Positions 61,772 through 64,000 of a DNA stretch of 64,000 nt are shown in pieces. Position 1 is the first letter of the stretch, and each line of letters opens with the position of its first letter. The translations under genes were made by a program, and so were the position numbers. The notes beneath the pieces are model-generated. The model saw nothing but the letters and a program-made list of their open reading frames with translations, had not been told where the DNA came from and ran no database searches. Origin of the DNA: UBA9926 sp023261215 (GTDB lineage: Bacteria; Pseudomonadota; Gammaproteobacteria; Pseudomonadales; Azotimanducaceae); contig JAYPYV010000001.1 in assembly GCA_038136035.1 (NCBI GenBank), positions 62,001 through 126,000 of the forward strand, read 5' to 3'.

Positions 61772-63298
61772 ATGGCGAGAATTATTGAAGACATCTCTCG
61801 TACTTTTGCAGAGTATTTGCTCTTACCGCGACTGACACCTCGAGAATTGCGAACCGATGCCATTTCCCTTGCAGCGCCCGTCGCGGCAAGAACCATGGAT
61901 GAATCGCCTTTTTCGATCAATATTCCGGTCGTCTCTGCTTGTATGCAATCCGTTTCAGGCACTCGACTCGCGATCTCGTTGGCGAGGCAAGGCGGCCTCA
62001 GCATGATTTATTGCTCGCAAAGTGTTGAGGCACAGGTGGCCATGGTTCGTGAAGTGAAGGCACACAAGGCCGGGTTCGTGACCAGCGGCGCCAATACAAC
62101 GCCGAGCAGCACGCTGTCATCGATCGTAGATACCATGCATCGAACGGGCCATTCGACGATTCCGGTCACAGAGGATGGGACCGCCAACGGTGTGTTCTGC
62201 GGACTGATTACGGATCAAGATTTCTGGGAATTCGAGGACGACTTGAACAACCTGGTTGAGCACCATATGACACCAAAATCGGATGTCATTTTCGGAGAAG
62301 AAGGCATCTCATTGAGAGAAGCCAACCAGCTTCTTCATCGCCACAAGAAAGATTGCCTACCGATCTTGGATGCAAAGGGACGACTGAGTGCGTTGGTCTT
62401 TAAAAAGGACTATGTAGATCATCAGAAAAATCCAAATGAATTATTAGACGAGCAGAAAAGGCTGTGCGTGGGCGCGGCAATCAATACTCACGACTATAGA
62501 GAGCGAGTCCCGGCCCTGATCGAAGCTGGCGCCGATGTGCTGTGTTTCGACTCCTCGGATGGGTTCACAGAGTTTCAGTTAGACGCTGCGCAGTGGATTA
62601 GGTCCTCTTTTGGAGAAAAGATCGTCATTGGTATGGGCAATATCGTTTCGGGAGAGGCCTTTGACTATCTAGCTTCCTCTGGCGTTCCTGACTTTATCAA
62701 GGTGGGTATCGGCGGCGGATCAATCTGCATCACACGTGAACAAAAGGGTGTTGGTCGGGGGCAAGCCTCGGCGCTTCTGGAAGTGGCCGAGCATAGAGAC
62801 AGGTACTTCGCCGAACATGGTCGATACCTACCGCTGTGCTCAGATGGAGGGCTAGCGAACGACACACAGATTGTCATGGCGCTCGCTATGGGAGCCGATT
62901 TTGTCATGATGGGTCGTTATTTCGCCATGACGGAAGAGAGCCCCACGGAGAAAGTGTCCATTAACGGACAAATGTACAAACCCTACTGGGGGGAAGGAAC
63001 TCGCCGAGCGCAAAATTGGCAGCGTTATAGTGAGGATATGGGCACGCGTAAGATGGTGTTCGAGGAGGGCGTAGATGCATTTGTACCCCTCGTGGGTTCT
63101 GTGTCTGAGGTGCTATCGACCACGCTAGAGAAGCTAAAAAGCACGATGATGAATACGGGCGCCAGCAACTTGGCGCAGTTTCGTAACCAAGCCATATTAA
63201 CTTTGGTGTCCGAGCAATCCATTGTTGAGGGTGGTACGTCTAATGTGTTCAAGTTTTCAAGAAATCGCGATTTGGACGAAGCGGACTGGGGTAACTAG
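61772..63298 (+). CDS. IMP dehydrogenase, Tritrichomonas foetus-type
   Basis: Oxidises IMP to XMP with NAD+, the first step to GMP. The 508 residues form a TIM barrel with a CBS-pair insert (about 105-215). The catalytic Cys319 lies in VGIGGGSICITREQKGVG, the flap Arg418-Tyr419 in AQNWQRY, and the NAD/IMP residues in CFDSSDGF. These blocks differ from the usual bacterial GIGPGSICTTR/GVG form. As I recall it, the protozoan T. foetus enzyme is near-identical in these motifs and has the same numbering. The gene is outside any operon. An ordinary guaB may exist elsewhere. Confidence 0.9.
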   Translation: MARIIEDISRTFAEYLLLPRLTPRELRTDAISLAAPVAARTMDESPFSINIPVVSACMQSVSGTRLAISLARQGGLSMIYCSQSVEAQVAMVREVKAHKAGFVTSGANTTPSSTLSSIVDTMHRTGHSTIPVTEDGTANGVFCGLITDQDFWEFEDDLNNLVEHHMTPKSDVIFGEEGISLREANQLLHRHKKDCLPILDAKGRLSALVFKKDYVDHQKNPNELLDEQKRLCVGAAINTHDYRERVPALIEAGADVLCFDSSDGFTEFQLDAAQWIRSSFGEKIVIGMGNIVSGEAFDYLASSGVPDFIKVGIGGGSICITREQKGVGRGQASALLEVAEHRDRYFAEHGRYLPLCSDGGLANDTQIVMALAMGADFVMMGRYFAMTEESPTEKVSINGQMYKPYWGEGTRRAQNWQRYSEDMGTRKMVFEEGVDAFVPLVGSVSEVLSTTLEKLKSTMMNTGASNLAQFRNQAILTLVSEQSIVEGGTSNVFKFSRNRDLDEADWGN

Positions 63299-63349
63299 CC
63301 CCAATTTCCGGTATACTCCCTCGCCGAAATTCGAGGTAGGACAGGCAAT

Positions 63350-63769
63350 ATGAAAAAAGTTTTCATCAGCGTTATGGGGTTAGCCTTTGCCGCGTGGATT
63401 ACAGCGGTTATGGCAAATCCAATCGAAGACGACATCATTGCCCGCATTCAAAAGATTGGAAACGTCTGTCTTGAAGGGGAGGCCTGTGCAGGCCAAAAAG
63501 TCGCCCAGGCGGCTGCAGGCGGTGCCAAAGATCCCCAGGCTGTCTATGATCGAAGTTGCGCCACGTGCCATGCCATGGGGATAGCAGGCGCGCCTAAGTG
63601 GGCTGACGTTGCTGCGTGGGGTCCTAGAATCGACAAGGGCATGGATGTGCTCTACGCCAGTGGGATTAATGGGCTGGCGCCGGGTATGCCAGCAAAAGGC
63701 ATGTGTTTTGACTGCTCTGATGACGACATCAAAGCAGTAGTCGACTTGATGGTTGCCTCCGCAAAGTAA
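63350..63769 (+). CDS. Cytochrome c5-type monoheme protein
   Basis: Periplasmic electron carrier. The 139 residues have a signal peptide (about 1-22, ending VMA-NP) and one heme domain: CATCH (Cys70, Cys73, His74) with a Met ligand in PGMPAKGMCFDC. The Cys pair in GMCFDC is typical of cytochrome c5. An extra Cys pair (Cys40, Cys46) in the N-terminal extension may form a disulfide. A perfect TATACT at 63312-63317 lies 33 bases upstream without a clear -35. Confidence 0.93.
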   Translation: MKKVFISVMGLAFAAWITAVMANPIEDDIIARIQKIGNVCLEGEACAGQKVAQAAAGGAKDPQAVYDRSCATCHAMGIAGAPKWADVAAWGPRIDKGMDVLYASGINGLAPGMPAKGMCFDCSDDDIKAVVDLMVASAK

Positions 63770-63785
63770 ATCCAGAGAATCGAGC

Positions 63786-63809
63786 GCCAGAGTGGCACCC
63801 TACTCTGGC
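63786..63809 (+). terminator. Possible terminator after cytochrome c5
   Basis: GCCAGAGT (63786-63793) pairs perfectly with ACTCTGGC (63802-63809) around an 8-base loop. A T-rich stretch follows about 7 bases later, not directly, so termination may be weak. Confidence 0.5.
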
Positions 63810-63941
63810 ACCGAACCTTTCCCCTTTTTGGTTTGACATCAGATCCAACCGCCCTGCTCGGTCTCGGACTGAAGCGCTGACGTTAGGCTCTATGCCCTTA
63901 ATGCGTCAATGCGGTCTTGCCTCAGCCATCCAGCTTCATTG

Positions 63942-64000
63942 TTACGACGACCCAAGGGCCGTTCGAAGGGCTAGAGCGCCCTCCACGTGATTGACCAAAA
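63942..64000 (-). CDS. Possible C-terminal fragment of a gene beyond the window
   Basis: A minus-strand frame is open from the right edge to a TAA at 63942-63944 and reads LVNHVEGALALRTALGSS, a protein-like amphipathic tail. Another minus frame is also open near here, so this is weak evidence. Confidence 0.25.
   Translation of the reverse strand, partial: LVNHVEGALALRTALGSS

Noticed and set aside
61495..62004. 169-codon minus-strand frame crossing the IMPDH start
   Set aside because: Half lies antisense to a conserved enzyme, with no motif or start context.

Overview
The window comes from the replication-origin region of a gammaproteobacterial chromosome, most likely an uncultivated, probably marine relative of the Pseudomonadales/Oceanospirillales. 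From memory, the gene order follows that around oriC in Pseudomonas. One block is rpmH-rnpA-yidD-yidC-mnmE, mnmG-rsmG-parA-parB and the atp operon, then dnaA-dnaN-recF-gyrB-glyS-glyQ-lipid A acyltransferase. A second is trkA-rsmB-fmt-def, LysM gene-dprA-tsaC-aroE and prlC. The cytochrome oxidase block and the thrB-DUF2782-polA-sRNA-engB-cytochrome c4-dsbA block, which I recall as separate in Pseudomonas, follow directly. A 100-base run of N flanked by two exact 55-base copies shows a scaffolded draft assembly.

Region by region. 1-1.5 kb: the end of a cupin gene and a small unrecognised membrane protein. 1.5-12 kb (minus strand): glmS, glmU and the complete F-type ATP synthase operon atpIBEFHAGDC, with a clear sigma70 promoter upstream. 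12-20.7 kb (minus): parAB, rsmG/mnmG, mnmE, yidC/yidD, rnpA and rpmH. 20.7-22.07 kb: the assembly gap and the probable oriC, with an AT-rich stretch and a perfect DnaA box. 22.07-29.3 kb (plus): dnaA, two tandem sliding-clamp genes, recF carrying two parS sites, and gyrB. 29.3-39.6 kb: glyQS, an LpxL-type acyltransferase, a methyltransferase, trkHA, rsmB, fmt and def. 39.7-46.5 kb: a LysM protein, dprA, purE, tsaC, aroE, prlC and a YheV-like zinc ribbon. 47.2-54.7 kb: a cytochrome c oxidase operon with assembly factors but no heme A synthase. 54.7-61.3 kb: thrB-like kinase, DUF2782, polA, an ErsA/Spot 42-type sRNA locus, engB, cytochrome c4 and dsbA. 61.8-63.8 kb: an IMP dehydrogenase of the Tritrichomonas foetus type and a cytochrome c5.

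The genes form a replication, segregation, translation and respiration core. ParA/ParB are encoded left of oriC and their binding sites lie right of it inside recF. The aerobic oxidase, cytochromes c4 and c5 and the ATP synthase make one respiratory chain. DsbA and Sco-like proteins serve periplasmic thiol and copper chemistry.

The most notable points are the extra divergent DnaN clamp between dnaA and the canonical dnaN, two identical parS sites inside recF (one beside the gyrB promoter), the sRNA locus with a sigmaE/AlgU-like promoter, and the unusual IMPDH. No CRISPR array, insertion sequence, prophage, rRNA or tRNA gene was seen.
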